DNA of 64,000 nt. Source: Pelagimonas sp. (GTDB lineage Bacteria; Pseudomonadota; Alphaproteobacteria; Rhodobacterales; Rhodobacteraceae). Positions 46,229 through 54,786 of this stretch are shown in pieces. The DNA is taken from NCBI GenBank assembly GCA_025210455.1, contig JAOARQ010000002.1, positions 186,001-250,000 on the forward strand. Reading direction: 5' to 3'. The notes under the pieces were generated by a model. That model did not search any database. It saw only the letters and a program-made list of their open reading frames with translations, and was not told where the DNA came from. Positions within the stretch are counted from its first letter, which is position 1; each line of letters begins with the position of its first letter. The translations under genes and the position numbers were made by a program.

Positions 46229-46528
46229 ACTGTCTGGGAGTTTGGTTTCAGAGGGCGAAAAACCAAGGTCGAGTTCAAGCCCTACCTTGGATCAAACGCG
46301 GGCGCTTTTCTTCTGGACGCGGCTTTAAATGACATGGGCGTCATCCGGCTGCCCGATTTTGTGGTTGCTAGGGCTGTTGGTGCAAAAACCCTTGTTCCTA
46401 TTCTGCCTAAGGCAGAGTTTCGGGAATATGGGGTGTTCCTTGTCAGTTCGTCCAAACGGCGCGTCAACAAGCGCATGCGCGCATTCATGACGGCACTTGA
46501 GGACTACTGTGCGGCTTTGTGTCAATGA
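46229..46528 (+). pseudogene. LysR-type regulator, C-terminal remnant
   Basis: The frame from about 46229 to the stop at 46528 encodes the last 100 residues of a LysR effector domain: SNAGAFLLDAALNDMGVIRL, then PDFVVARAVGAKTLVPILP and YGVFLVSSSKRRVNKRMRAF. The DNA-binding half is absent. The 5' break coincides with the start of the small two-gene unit on the opposite strand, so an insertion or deletion joined them. No start codon with a Shine-Dalgarno precedes it. Confidence 0.75.
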
Positions 46529-46791
46529 ACGTCTGATCTTCTTGGTGGTTCGGCCATTTGTGCGTGGCGCAGCATCGTTCGAAGTGGGCTCTCCAGGCAC
46601 CTTCGCCGCGATCTGCACCAAGGGCTCGTCTGGTATGAACCGACTTTCGCTGCGCATCGCATGAATACGCGACACGCGGACGAAGCGGGCTTTCACATAA
46701 GAATTTACAATGTCTGCAGTTATTCACTTTCCGCCATTAAGACAGCCAGCATAGTTCGATTGATCAAATCAATATCATAGATCTAAATCTG
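46529..46791. other. Intergenic, nothing recognised
   Basis: 263 bp between the LysR remnant and the end of the oxidoreductase gene. The last 80 bp are AT-rich. I see no gene or clear terminator. Confidence 0.5.
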
Positions 46792-48108
46792 CTATGCTTC
46801 ATGCCGGTTGCGCCACAGCTCCCACTGGAATCGGGTGCGAACGCCGATGTCCAGAAAAGGCCGAGGTGGCAGCTTGGATGGTGCGCCGAGGCTTTCCATG
46901 TCTGCGATCAGCGGATTGTCCCGTCTCGAAGCCATATCCGCCGCGAGTATTCCACCGAACGTGCCTTTGGTCACTCCCACAGCATTCTGACAAACTGCGC
47001 TCCATACATTCCTTGCGACTGGTCCGAATCCGGGGGCGGAGTTTTGCGACAGGCAGACAAAGCCAGACCAGGTATGCTCGATGTCGACGTCGGGCAATGT
47101 GGGGAAGCGGGCGTGGAATAAAGAAGCGTGACGCACTTTGATCGCCAGCCGGTCCTTTTCGTCAAAGCGTTGAGAGGGGCAATAACTAAGTCCTTGCCGA
47201 ATGACGATACGGTGATCGTTTGTGTACCGCATCGTGATCCCTGCAAAGGCATTGGCGGGTGTCAAACCCCAAGGTTTTTCAACACCGAAGGTCGCTCTTT
47301 CAGCCTCTGTCAGTGGACGGGTGATGCTGGCATGGGCTACGAGATGCAGAAAACGGCGCGGATAGTATCCAAACTGTTCTGAAAACCCGTTGGCGCCCAT
47401 GATCATCTTGGGCGCACGAACCTGCCCATTAGGCGTATCCAGACAAATCCCATTCGAGTTCTCGAAATTGACCACGGGGGAGTTTTCGTAAACAGAGACA
47501 TTTTCAGGCAGGCTGTCGGTTAACCCACGTGTCAAGGCAGCAGGATTCATCAGCCGCCCACCCGGTGTATAAACTGCTGCAGTAAAATGCGGGCTGCCAA
47601 TACGACGGCGCAGGTCTTCTCCTTCGACCCATTCATAGGGTTCTCCAAGGGCCTCCAACTCTGCCTTGAATGGGCGTAAAACCTCTTCGACCCCTCGGGG
47701 GGACACGGCAGTGTGATATTTACCGTCCACTGACCAGTCACAATCAATGCCATACGTTTCCACCGCCTGATCCAAATGATTGATGGCGAAACGTGCCAAC
47801 CCCATGAAGCGGTGAGATCCTTCCAGCTCATCCAGCGAGGACCCGACATTGTGCGGCAAGTCAATGGCAAAGCCAGAATTTCGGCCTGAGGCGTTTTCGC
47901 CTGCTTCACCTGCGTCAATCAGGGCGATGCTTTGATTTGGGTGCAGTTCAGCCAAGCGCCGTGCGGCCGCAAGCCCCGCATACCCCGCGCCTAGCACGAT
48001 CCAGTCGGCGTTGACCTTTCCCTTTAACGATGGATGTGGTGTGCGCGGCTGTAATATCTGGCTCCAGCCATTGTTTGTGTCGTCTTTGGGTAGGCGGTTG
48101 ATCTTCAT
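46792..48108 (-). CDS. FAD-dependent oxidoreductase (DAO family)
   Basis: Flavoprotein of 438 residues resembling glycine/D-amino-acid and N-methylated amine oxidases. The dinucleotide-binding motif is VLGAGYAGLAAARRL (about 38-52). ENASGRNSGFAIDLPHN (about 71-87) is the usual second FAD segment, and a C-terminal GVTKGTFGGILAADM strand closes the FAD site. It overlaps the cupin gene by 4 bp (48105-48108). Together with the divergent MttB-family gene it suggests oxidation of an amine or betaine, with the methyl or glycine part handled separately. Substrate unknown. Confidence 0.88.
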   Translation of the reverse strand: MKINRLPKDDTNNGWSQILQPRTPHPSLKGKVNADWIVLGAGYAGLAAARRLAELHPNQSIALIDAGEAGENASGRNSGFAIDLPHNVGSSLDELEGSHRFMGLARFAINHLDQAVETYGIDCDWSVDGKYHTAVSPRGVEEVLRPFKAELEALGEPYEWVEGEDLRRRIGSPHFTAAVYTPGGRLMNPAALTRGLTDSLPENVSVYENSPVVNFENSNGICLDTPNGQVRAPKMIMGANGFSEQFGYYPRRFLHLVAHASITRPLTEAERATFGVEKPWGLTPANAFAGITMRYTNDHRIVIRQGLSYCPSQRFDEKDRLAIKVRHASLFHARFPTLPDVDIEHTWSGFVCLSQNSAPGFGPVARNVWSAVCQNAVGVTKGTFGGILAADMASRRDNPLIADMESLGAPSKLPPRPFLDIGVRTRFQWELWRNRHEA

Positions 48109-48455
48109 TTGATGTCCTCCGCCCAGTTTGCAGGATGGATTGCATAGAAAACCAAAGCTGCATCAGATCGGTATCGCAGAGGTGTATCTTTGGGCAGCCA
48201 GATGCAGTCATTCGGCCCGGCTTTCAGCGTCTTGGTCGAAGTCTGAATGGCAACTTCCCCTTCCAGAACCAAAAGGATCTCATCATATCTGACCGTCCAA
48301 GGAATATCCGCATCCTTGAAGCGAACAAACCCTGTACCTAGCGGAGTATCGAGATGGGTTCCTGACACTTCCGCGATCTGTGCCTCAGAACCATACTCAA
48401 AGCGCGGTTGAAATGCGCGATCTGCAAAGCGGATCAGTTGCGGATTGCGGGTCAT
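48105..48455 (-). CDS. Cupin-domain protein (EutQ-like)
   Basis: Small beta-barrel protein of about 116 residues. The cupin strands include GTHLDTPLGTGFVRF, VRYDEILLVLEGEVAIQT and PNDCIWLPKDTPLRY. Metal His residues are poorly conserved, as in EutQ-like cupins. The open frame extends to 48557, but ATG 48455 lies 9 bp after GGAGA and matches the family start; ATG 48464 is too close to that site. First gene of the minus-strand pair with the oxidoreductase. Its job is unknown; such cupins often help in amine catabolic clusters. Confidence 0.8.
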   Translation of the reverse strand: MTRNPQLIRFADRAFQPRFEYGSEAQIAEVSGTHLDTPLGTGFVRFKDADIPWTVRYDEILLVLEGEVAIQTSTKTLKAGPNDCIWLPKDTPLRYRSDAALVFYAIHPANWAEDIK

Positions 48456-48490
48456 GTAGCGCATTCTCCAGATTTGGTTTGACGCACTCC

Positions 48491-48524
48491 ATACACATGT
48501 GTATTGGAAAATACAACCCTGTAT
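48491..48524. promoter_or_regulatory. Tandem operator palindromes in the TetR / cupin intergenic region
   Basis: Two ATAC-N6-GTAT palindromes, 48491-48504 (ATACACATGTGTAT, perfectly symmetrical) and 48511-48524, have centres exactly 20 bp apart, that is two helical turns. They lie between divergent starts at 48455 and 48536. They are the likely binding sites of the adjacent TetR protein and could control both directions. Confidence 0.7.
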
Positions 48525-48535
48525 GGATATTTTCA

Positions 48536-49162
48536 ATGCCCACCCCGCGACAGACAAAACCGGTTCAGTTGACTCGAGAAGATTGGATCGATGCGGCCAT
48601 CACCATCCTTACCGATCAGGGTGTTGAAGCTGTGCAAATTACGGCCCTCGCGCGACATCTGAATATTACGCGCGGCAGTTTCTATTGGCACTTTGAAGGT
48701 CGCGAGGACCTATTGAACGCTGTGGTAGCAGAATGGCAGCGTCGCAACACCGGTGTCATGCTTGATGTCCTGAAAAAGGCCAAATCGTTGGACGGCGGCC
48801 TGTTGGATCTGTTCCAGGTCTGGGTAGAAATGGCAGAGTTTGATTCCAGGCTTGACCAGTCCGTGCGCGAATGGGCCCGTCGGGCTGACGATGTGTTGTC
48901 ACAGGTCCAGGCAGAGGATGACAGCAGGGTTGCGGCGATCGCTACTTTTCTGGAAAGCCACGGGTTTGAACCCACAGAGGCCTTTGTCCGCGCACGGGTG
49001 ATCTACTTTACGCAGGTCAGTTATTACGCATTGGGTGTTAAGGAGCCGATGGCCCAACGCTTGAAATATCTGGACGCTTATTTTCAGTGTTTCATCGGGC
49101 GGTCACCCGCCCCTGAGGCAGCGACAGCATTCATTGCTATGCACAAGGATTCAAGTTCATGA
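48536..49162 (+). CDS. TetR-family transcriptional regulator
   Basis: Regulator of 208 residues. N-terminal helix-turn-helix (about 12-60) with ALARHLNITRGSFYWHFEGR, the classic TetR recognition segment. The C-terminal ligand-binding part is helical. The open frame extends to 48380, but ATG 48536 is right for the family. Two phased palindromes just upstream are its likely operators, so it probably represses itself and the divergent cupin-oxidoreductase genes. The stop overlaps the MttB-family start by 4 bp, so the two are co-translated. Confidence 0.9.
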   Translation: MPTPRQTKPVQLTREDWIDAAITILTDQGVEAVQITALARHLNITRGSFYWHFEGREDLLNAVVAEWQRRNTGVMLDVLKKAKSLDGGLLDLFQVWVEMAEFDSRLDQSVREWARRADDVLSQVQAEDDSRVAAIATFLESHGFEPTEAFVRARVIYFTQVSYYALGVKEPMAQRLKYLDAYFQCFIGRSPAPEAATAFIAMHKDSSS

Positions 49163-50691
49163 CTTCCGTAATTCGCAAAGGTGGACGACGAGCACGCCGG
49201 CATTCCACTGCAGTTACCGAATTCGACAAAGCGTGGCGGCAGTGGAAGAATCCTTATCCGCCAATATGTCAGTTCTCGGACGATGAGATTGAGGCGATTC
49301 ACGAGGCGTCGCTGAAAGTCCTGTCGGATACGGGGATCAAAGTTCTGAGTGAAACCGCGCGTGAACTTTATGCGGCCGATGGAATGACGGTCAAAGATGA
49401 CATCGTGCATTTTGACCCCGAGCGCTTGCTTGAGCTTGTCGCGATGGCCCCGTCAAAAATCACCTTGGGCGCCCGTGGCGAGGCGCGCGATGTGACGATC
49501 GGTCAGGGGCATGTGGGTGTCTGCACCACAGGTGGCACGCCGAACTTTTCTGACCTGCAACAGGGACGTCGGCCCGGCACGTTGGAAACGTTGGATCGGT
49601 TTTGCAAGTTGGCGCAGTCTTTTGACGTGATTCACCTGATTGGTCCCTTTGTGGAACCACAGGATGTCCCAACGAATATTCGCCACCTGCACATGACCAA
49701 ATCTGTTGTGACGCACACAGATAAAGTTCCGTTTGTGTTTTTCCGAGGCACACAGGCGGTGGCAGATGCCTATGAGCTTATCCGCATCGCCAATGGGGTT
49801 AGCAAGGAAGAATTTGCCGCCCGTCCGTACTGTTATTCCGTGGCGAACTCCAATTCACCGCTGATGCTGGATGATCTTATGTGCAAGGGGATTATCGATT
49901 CCGCGCGGGCCGGGCAATTGATGGTTTTGACGCCTTTCACCTTGTCCGGGGCTATGGCCCCTGTGACAATCGCAGGTGCACTGGTGATGCAAAATGCCGA
50001 AGCCCTGGCCGGAATTGCCCTATCGCAAATCGCACGCCCGGGCGCACCGGTTTGTTATGGAAGTTTCACCAGCAATGTGGATATGCGCACCGGTTCACCG
50101 GCTTTTGGCACACCGGAATATACACGTGCGGCGTTTGCTTCAGGACAGTTGGCACGCCGCTATGGTTTGCCGCTGCGCTCTTCAGGTGTCACAGCTTCCA
50201 ACGCCCCAGATGCACAAGCCGCCTATGAAATGCAGATGTCGCTATGGGGAGCGCTGATGGGCGGGACCAACTTATTGCTCCATGGCGCGGGTTGGCTGGA
50301 AGGTGGCCTGACCGCCTCTGCCGAGAAGTTCGTGATCGATGTCGAAATGCTTCAGATGTTTGCAGAGCTCTTCAAGCCGCTGTCCGCATCCCCTGATGAT
50401 CTGGCAGTAGATACGATCGCAGAGGTGGGGCATGGAGGGCATTTCTTTGGAACTCAGCACACTCTGGACCGGTTTGAAACAGCTTTCTACTCTCCGCTTG
50501 TATCTGATTGGAGCAATTTCGAAAATTGGCGCGACCGTGGCAGCTTAGACGCCACGCAAAGAGCTAATGCAATTTATCGCAACACAGTCGATACATTCGA
50601 AAAGCCATCTCTGCCTGAGGGCCGCTTGGAGGCGATTGATGAGTTCATCCAGCAACGCGAAGCTGATGGGGGCGTTGATATCAGCACTTAG
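49159..50691 (+). CDS. Trimethylamine-methyltransferase (MttB) family protein, non-pyrrolysine
   Basis: Protein of 510 residues of the MttB superfamily. Marker blocks: SDDEIEAIHEASLKVLSDTG (about 41-60), a central SPLMLDDLMCKGIIDSARAG (about 234-253) and LAGIALSQIARPGAPVCYGSF (about 284-304, split by a Gly). There is no in-frame amber codon, so no pyrrolysine; relatives such as MtgB demethylate glycine betaine or other quaternary amines and pass the methyl group to a corrinoid protein. No corrinoid-protein gene is adjacent. The first 25 residues are very basic (KGGRRARRHS). Substrate inferred only at the level of quaternary amines. Confidence 0.88.
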   Translation: MTSVIRKGGRRARRHSTAVTEFDKAWRQWKNPYPPICQFSDDEIEAIHEASLKVLSDTGIKVLSETARELYAADGMTVKDDIVHFDPERLLELVAMAPSKITLGARGEARDVTIGQGHVGVCTTGGTPNFSDLQQGRRPGTLETLDRFCKLAQSFDVIHLIGPFVEPQDVPTNIRHLHMTKSVVTHTDKVPFVFFRGTQAVADAYELIRIANGVSKEEFAARPYCYSVANSNSPLMLDDLMCKGIIDSARAGQLMVLTPFTLSGAMAPVTIAGALVMQNAEALAGIALSQIARPGAPVCYGSFTSNVDMRTGSPAFGTPEYTRAAFASGQLARRYGLPLRSSGVTASNAPDAQAAYEMQMSLWGALMGGTNLLLHGAGWLEGGLTASAEKFVIDVEMLQMFAELFKPLSASPDDLAVDTIAEVGHGGHFFGTQHTLDRFETAFYSPLVSDWSNFENWRDRGSLDATQRANAIYRNTVDTFEKPSLPEGRLEAIDEFIQQREADGGVDIST

Positions 50692-51072
50692 ACAAGAGTG
50701 GTGTTTGGAAAAACCTGACGAGGCAAAGGGTACTTCTGCATCATCTGCACAGCACTTCGTAAGATGTCCGCTTTGTGCCAACTCCACTTATTAGATCAAT
50801 GTGCAGCGTTCGACATTTTGGGCTCAGAGCTGAATTTCTCTGCAGGCTGCCCCAATGACCGTTTCGGGCTGACTGAAGACATTTAGGCATCTAAACGAGG
50901 GCGCATAACGAGCGTTATGTATCCGCAAAGCCGAGGTAGGGGCCAGACTGCCCCTTCCCTTCTGGGCGCACCAATGGCAGCTCGGCGGACAAACCGTGCT
51001 TTCGCTGCGGTTGCTCCAATGCCTGCTTTCTTCTACTCATTTGCTTATATGTGTCCGCCTCTGGAGAGCGAA
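50692..51072. other. Intergenic region upstream of the PaiB-like gene
   Basis: 381 bp without a convincing gene. It holds a short palindrome CATAACG-AG-CGTTATG (50904-50919), a possible operator for the PaiB-like gene. Confidence 0.5.
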
Positions 51073-51708
51073 ATGTTTCAGCCGCCTGTTTTTCGAGAAG
51101 ATCGAACCGAGGTTATGGACGAGTTGATTGCGGCGCATCCGTTCTCAACCGTAGTGTCCTCTGCAACTGGTGACCTGACGGCCGATCATGTGCCGCTTGT
51201 TTTGAAGCAGGACGCCGAAGGTAAACGACTTGAGGGCCATATCGCCAGCGCCAATCCACTCTTTCGCGAGACGAGCGGAGCGCTGGACGTCCTGGCGGTC
51301 TTTCAGGGCCCGCAAATCCATGTAACCCCATCGTGGTATGCATCCAAGCAAGAGCACGGCAAGGTCGTCCCCACTTGGAACTATGTTGTTGTTCATGTGC
51401 GCGGTCAGTTGCAGTTCACGCGGGACACGTCGTGGCTGCTCCAACACTTGGCTGATCTGACGGACCAGCACGAGAGTCACCGTGCCGAACCTTGGGCCAT
51501 AGACGATGCACCGCGCGACTTTATCGAACGCCAGCTGCGCGCGCTTGTGGGCTTCGAGATAGCAATTGAAGATATGCAGGGCACTTGGAAGGAGAGCCAG
51601 AACAAGGCGTTGAAAGACTGGACAGGTGTGAAATCCGGACTGGAAAGCTCTGAGTCACCGGATGCCGTTGAGATCGCTCAACTGATCGAAGAACGAGCAA
51701 GACGCTGA
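51073..51708 (+). CDS. PaiB-like FMN-binding negative regulator family protein
   Basis: Protein of 211 residues with a split-barrel FMN-binding fold of the PaiB type: HPFSTVVSSATGDLTADHVP (about 20-39), LEGHIASANPLF (about 55-66), VTPSWYASKQEHGKVVPTWN (about 88-107) and a C-terminal GTWKESQNK (about 175-183). In Bacillus PaiB represses sporulation and degradative-enzyme genes; many relatives are simply flavin-binding. GGAG lies 6 bp before ATG 51073, so the frame from 50917 is rejected. The next gene begins 10 bp after the stop. Confidence 0.85.
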   Translation: MFQPPVFREDRTEVMDELIAAHPFSTVVSSATGDLTADHVPLVLKQDAEGKRLEGHIASANPLFRETSGALDVLAVFQGPQIHVTPSWYASKQEHGKVVPTWNYVVVHVRGQLQFTRDTSWLLQHLADLTDQHESHRAEPWAIDDAPRDFIERQLRALVGFEIAIEDMQGTWKESQNKALKDWTGVKSGLESSESPDAVEIAQLIEERARR

Positions 51709-51718
51709 GCGCACACTG

Positions 51719-52261
51719 GTGGACAAGACTCTTCTTTTTTTGCGGCACGGTCAGACGGATTGGAACAAGCGAGGTTTGTGCGTTGGCCAGGTCGATGTCC
51801 TATTGAACGATCTTGGGCGTCAGCAGGCTACCGAAGCCGCACGGTCACCGATGTTAAAGCACGCTTCCGGTATTGCCTGTAGCCCTCTAATGAGAGCGCG
51901 AGAGACCGGCGAAATAATTTCTCGCGAAACAGGGTTAGCGATCAGCTTTATCGACGATTTGCAAGAATGCTGTCTAGGCGAGTTGGAAGGGCAGGTAGAA
52001 GAAGACTTATCGATGTTCGACCCTTGGCTGGCCGGTGAAACCCCCATTGGCGCAGAGTCTTGGATCAAATTCTCCAACCGAGTACTTCGTGGGATCAATG
52101 CCGCGTTTCAGTGTTTTGAACGCCCCCTCATCGTTAGCCATTCTGGAGTCTTGTGGTCATTCACAAAATCAATCGGCCAAGGAAACGATGAAGAGCTGCC
52201 AAACGGCGAGATTGTTCAGATTGCATTCTCTTCCAGCGTCATCGCCGACATTCGTTGTTAG
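51719..52261 (+). CDS. Histidine phosphatase family protein
   Basis: Phosphoglycerate-mutase-like phosphatase of 180 residues. The catalytic box is LLFLRHGQTDWNKRG (about 5-19), with the second Arg in SPLMRARETGEIIS and the second His in IVSHSGVLWSFTKS. GTG start at 51719, 10 bp after the PaiB-like gene, so probably co-transcribed. Members of the family act on small phosphorylated metabolites; the substrate here is unknown. Confidence 0.85.
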   Translation: MDKTLLFLRHGQTDWNKRGLCVGQVDVLLNDLGRQQATEAARSPMLKHASGIACSPLMRARETGEIISRETGLAISFIDDLQECCLGELEGQVEEDLSMFDPWLAGETPIGAESWIKFSNRVLRGINAAFQCFERPLIVSHSGVLWSFTKSIGQGNDEELPNGEIVQIAFSSSVIADIRC

Positions 52262-52716
52262 CGCAGCATCACGCACTAAGGGCTCTTAGCTGCCTTGCGG
52301 CACCGCAGCGGCACGATCAACCCCATGGGCAATGGTCGGCCACCCTGTTTATAGCCGCTCTCAGCCCATCTTCGACATTGGTGTGCAGTGCAGCATGGGG
52401 AGCGACAGAAGCAGGAAGGGCGGGAAACGGTCGTTCGCTGCGGGCGCGAAAGGTTCCACACTCGTTTTAATAACCAGACATTCCATGCATGTCCGATCTC
52501 CTTCTCTTGCCAACCATGGATCAGCTTAATCTTATTGCCAAAGCCTTCGCCTTGGACGCGCTACGTATCGGCGTCCAGCAAGTGTTCAGGACGATCGCTA
52601 CATCCCATCATAGCGCTCGCTCAACCCGAAGATGCGATTTCGGAATCAAGGTTCGCGTGTTACCTCTGACACAACTAAGTTTGCCTGCGGGCGCGAAAAG
52701 ATTTGGAGCGATAGCA
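52262..52716. other. Intergenic region upstream of the TIR gene
   Basis: 455 bp. An open frame covers its last part (from 52489), but its amino-acid content looks random, so I treat it as non-coding. A 14-bp direct repeat CTGCGGGCGCGAAA occurs at 52438-52451 and 52685-52698. The TIR promoter is expected here. Confidence 0.5.
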
Positions 52717-53757
52717 TTGAAAGTATTTATTAGCTGGAGTGGCGAACGAAGCAAGGAAATGGCTAACGCCCTGAGAGAGTGGCTGCCGATGGTTCTACAA
52801 TATGTTGAACCGTTTGTGTCCGACAAGGATATTTCCGCAGGCGATAGGTGGGCGCAGAAGATCGCAGGGGAGTTAGAAAGCGCCAATTTTGGCATTATTT
52901 GCATAACTCCCGAGAACCTTTCCTCTGAGTGGATCCTTTTTGAATCTGGTGCTCTTTCCAAATCAATGCTGGAGGGGAAAGTGATCCCTTTGTTGCTTGG
53001 TTTGGAACTTAGTGACCTGAGTGGGCCGCTGTCCCAATTTCAAGCCCAAAAGGTTGAAGAAACCGGAATTATGGAAGTGGTCAAGTCGATCAATGGTGTC
53101 GCCGATAAAAAAGCCGACGAGAAAATTATTGACCGTTCGGTTCCCGCCCTTTGGCCTCAGCTTGAGAAAGCTTTGGGTGACATTCCAGACATTGCACCTG
53201 CTGAGAAACACAAGAGGCCTGCGCACGAAATCCTAGAGGAGATCGTGACGGACGTTCGGGGGATAAACTCTCGGATGCGAAATCTTGATCCCGAAATGTC
53301 GGAAAAAGAAAGCTACATGCGTCGGCGTAGAAAACGCTTCCATCCCGGCATGATCGAAGAACTATCGTTTATGACGAGTGAATTTGACGACGCACCAACA
53401 TCGCTGCTTCTATTGGCAGGATTTCTGCGCGAGGATTTTCCGTGGTTGGCCGAAATATTGACTGAATCCTATCGGGAGATTCGAGCTGGCGGCATCGAAG
53501 AAAGTGAAAAGGTTTTTCACCGACTGCGTCACATCATAAAGAGTTTGTCTCACCATCCGATGATGCGTGAGCTTTCTTACAATTCAAAAGATGCCATGAT
53601 GATGGCGGAAGAACTTCCGATGATCTTGGATATAACTCTTCATCGAATGATGGATAGAAAATTGGAAAAGAGACACCGCCGCGCTTCATCAGATTCAGAA
53701 GCATCGTTGGGGGATATTCTGGGCGCGGCGCTGAAATGCGATGATGATGAGAGCTAA
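52717..53757 (+). CDS. TIR-domain protein, probable antiphage effector
   Basis: Protein of 346 residues. The N-terminal 90 residues are a bacterial TIR domain: KVFISWSGERSKEMANALRE (2-21), FGIICITPENLSSEW (58-72) and the ILFESGAL box with the conserved Glu76 expected to cleave NAD. The rest (about 150-346) is helical with no recognised sensor domain. Start chosen as TTG 52717, 9 bp after GGAG; the extended frame to 52489 lacks coding character. More A and T than neighbouring core genes, consistent with transfer. It is followed at 40 bp by a nuclease-like gene, as in two-gene defence units. The antiphage role is inference. Confidence 0.82.
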   Translation: MKVFISWSGERSKEMANALREWLPMVLQYVEPFVSDKDISAGDRWAQKIAGELESANFGIICITPENLSSEWILFESGALSKSMLEGKVIPLLLGLELSDLSGPLSQFQAQKVEETGIMEVVKSINGVADKKADEKIIDRSVPALWPQLEKALGDIPDIAPAEKHKRPAHEILEEIVTDVRGINSRMRNLDPEMSEKESYMRRRRKRFHPGMIEELSFMTSEFDDAPTSLLLLAGFLREDFPWLAEILTESYREIRAGGIEESEKVFHRLRHIIKSLSHHPMMRELSYNSKDAMMMAEELPMILDITLHRMMDRKLEKRHRRASSDSEASLGDILGAALKCDDDES

Positions 53758-53797
53758 AATAGCACACCAGAATAGCTCAGGTTGAGGTCCATTAGAT

Positions 53798-54573
53798 TTG
53801 GAAACAACTGAAAAGATCGTTGAGGCGTATGTGCGCTACGTCAAAGGTTGGGCGACAATCCCGAACCTTCGTTGCGAGGGGCAATTCGAGATTGATCTAA
53901 TCGCAATAGACCCAATCAGTCATGACCGTTATCACATCGAAACAACAGTTTCGGGATCGCAAAGCTACTCCAAATTGACGGCTAAAGAATTTTCTGCCGA
54001 CAAGCACAAGCATCGAGTTCAAAAGGCTGGACAAAGGCGCACCATTGGTTTCTTTGCAGAGCGTAAATTCGGGCAACCACAAATTGCCACAAACTGAGTG
54101 AATACGGCTTTACCGAAGCCAACTCACGCAATGTGGTAGTCGCATGGGATTGGACGCTCGAGGCAAAAGACGCTGCGATACAGGCTGGGATCGAGCTTTG
54201 GAGTTTTCAGTCGATAATGGCGGAAATAGCGAATAGCATTCAGCACCAACGGTCGTATTTCACGGATGATACCTTACGAACCATCAACCTGTTCGTTCGC
54301 GCGATGAAGGGCCTGAAGCGAGACGATGCGGAACCAAAAACCGTTTCGAAAGCTTCTGACGACAGTGAGTTTTGGGTCTATCGAAATTGGGTTCACAAGC
54401 GCGCTCGTCTCCATCGTTCGTCTTGTAGCTACTGCAACTTTGGTAAGGGTACGCAAGGTGTGATGCAAAGGACTACTGGAGAATGGCGATCCTTTTCAGA
54501 TTTTGGCGTTGCCAAATCCTACATGGATGAGCTTAGTTACGAAGACGCGGCTCCGTGTGGTGTCTGCATGTAA
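53798..54573 (+). pseudogene. Frameshifted nuclease-like gene with C-terminal zinc ribbon
   Basis: Two adjoining frames appear to be one gene. The first (TTG 53798 to 54097) holds a restriction-endonuclease-like core: FEIDLIAID (31-39), then HIETTVSGSQ (about 46-55), where the usual ExK is ExT. The second (in frame from about 54091 to 54573) continues with KLSEYGFTEANSRNVVVAWD and ends in a CSYC ... CGVC zinc ribbon. The switch is a -1 shift near 54070-54093 and no classical slippery heptamer is seen, so a mutation is likelier than programmed shifting. If intact, it would pair with the TIR gene. Confidence 0.65.
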
Positions 54574-54786
54574 TTGCAAGCCGCGCTTCTATGTGGGGCG
54601 TGAGGTCGGTTGCTTGAGCGCCCTAGCTTTTTGCTTCCTCGGCGAATGTCCGAAATGACGGGCCGCACCGCAGCATCCCGGTAAGGTAGCGGATTTCAGG
54701 TTTGGGCCGTCCGTGACGGTCGACTTCAGCAAAAATTTACCCTACGCCCCAACCATCCCTCACTAACCGCAAGTCTTGCCGAACTT
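54574..54786. other. Intergenic, nothing recognised
   Basis: 213 bp upstream of the TniQ-like gene. It probably contains its promoter. No gene or clear repeat seen. Confidence 0.4.

Noticed and set aside
46034-46528. Full-length LysR or 164-codon gene
   Set aside because: Only the last 100 codons resemble LysR; the first 65 overlap the opposite small genes and look unrelated.
54085-54097. Programmed -1 frameshift in the nuclease-like gene
   Set aside because: The sequence GCCACAAACTGA has no X-XXY-YYZ slippery heptamer, and I saw no downstream pseudoknot.
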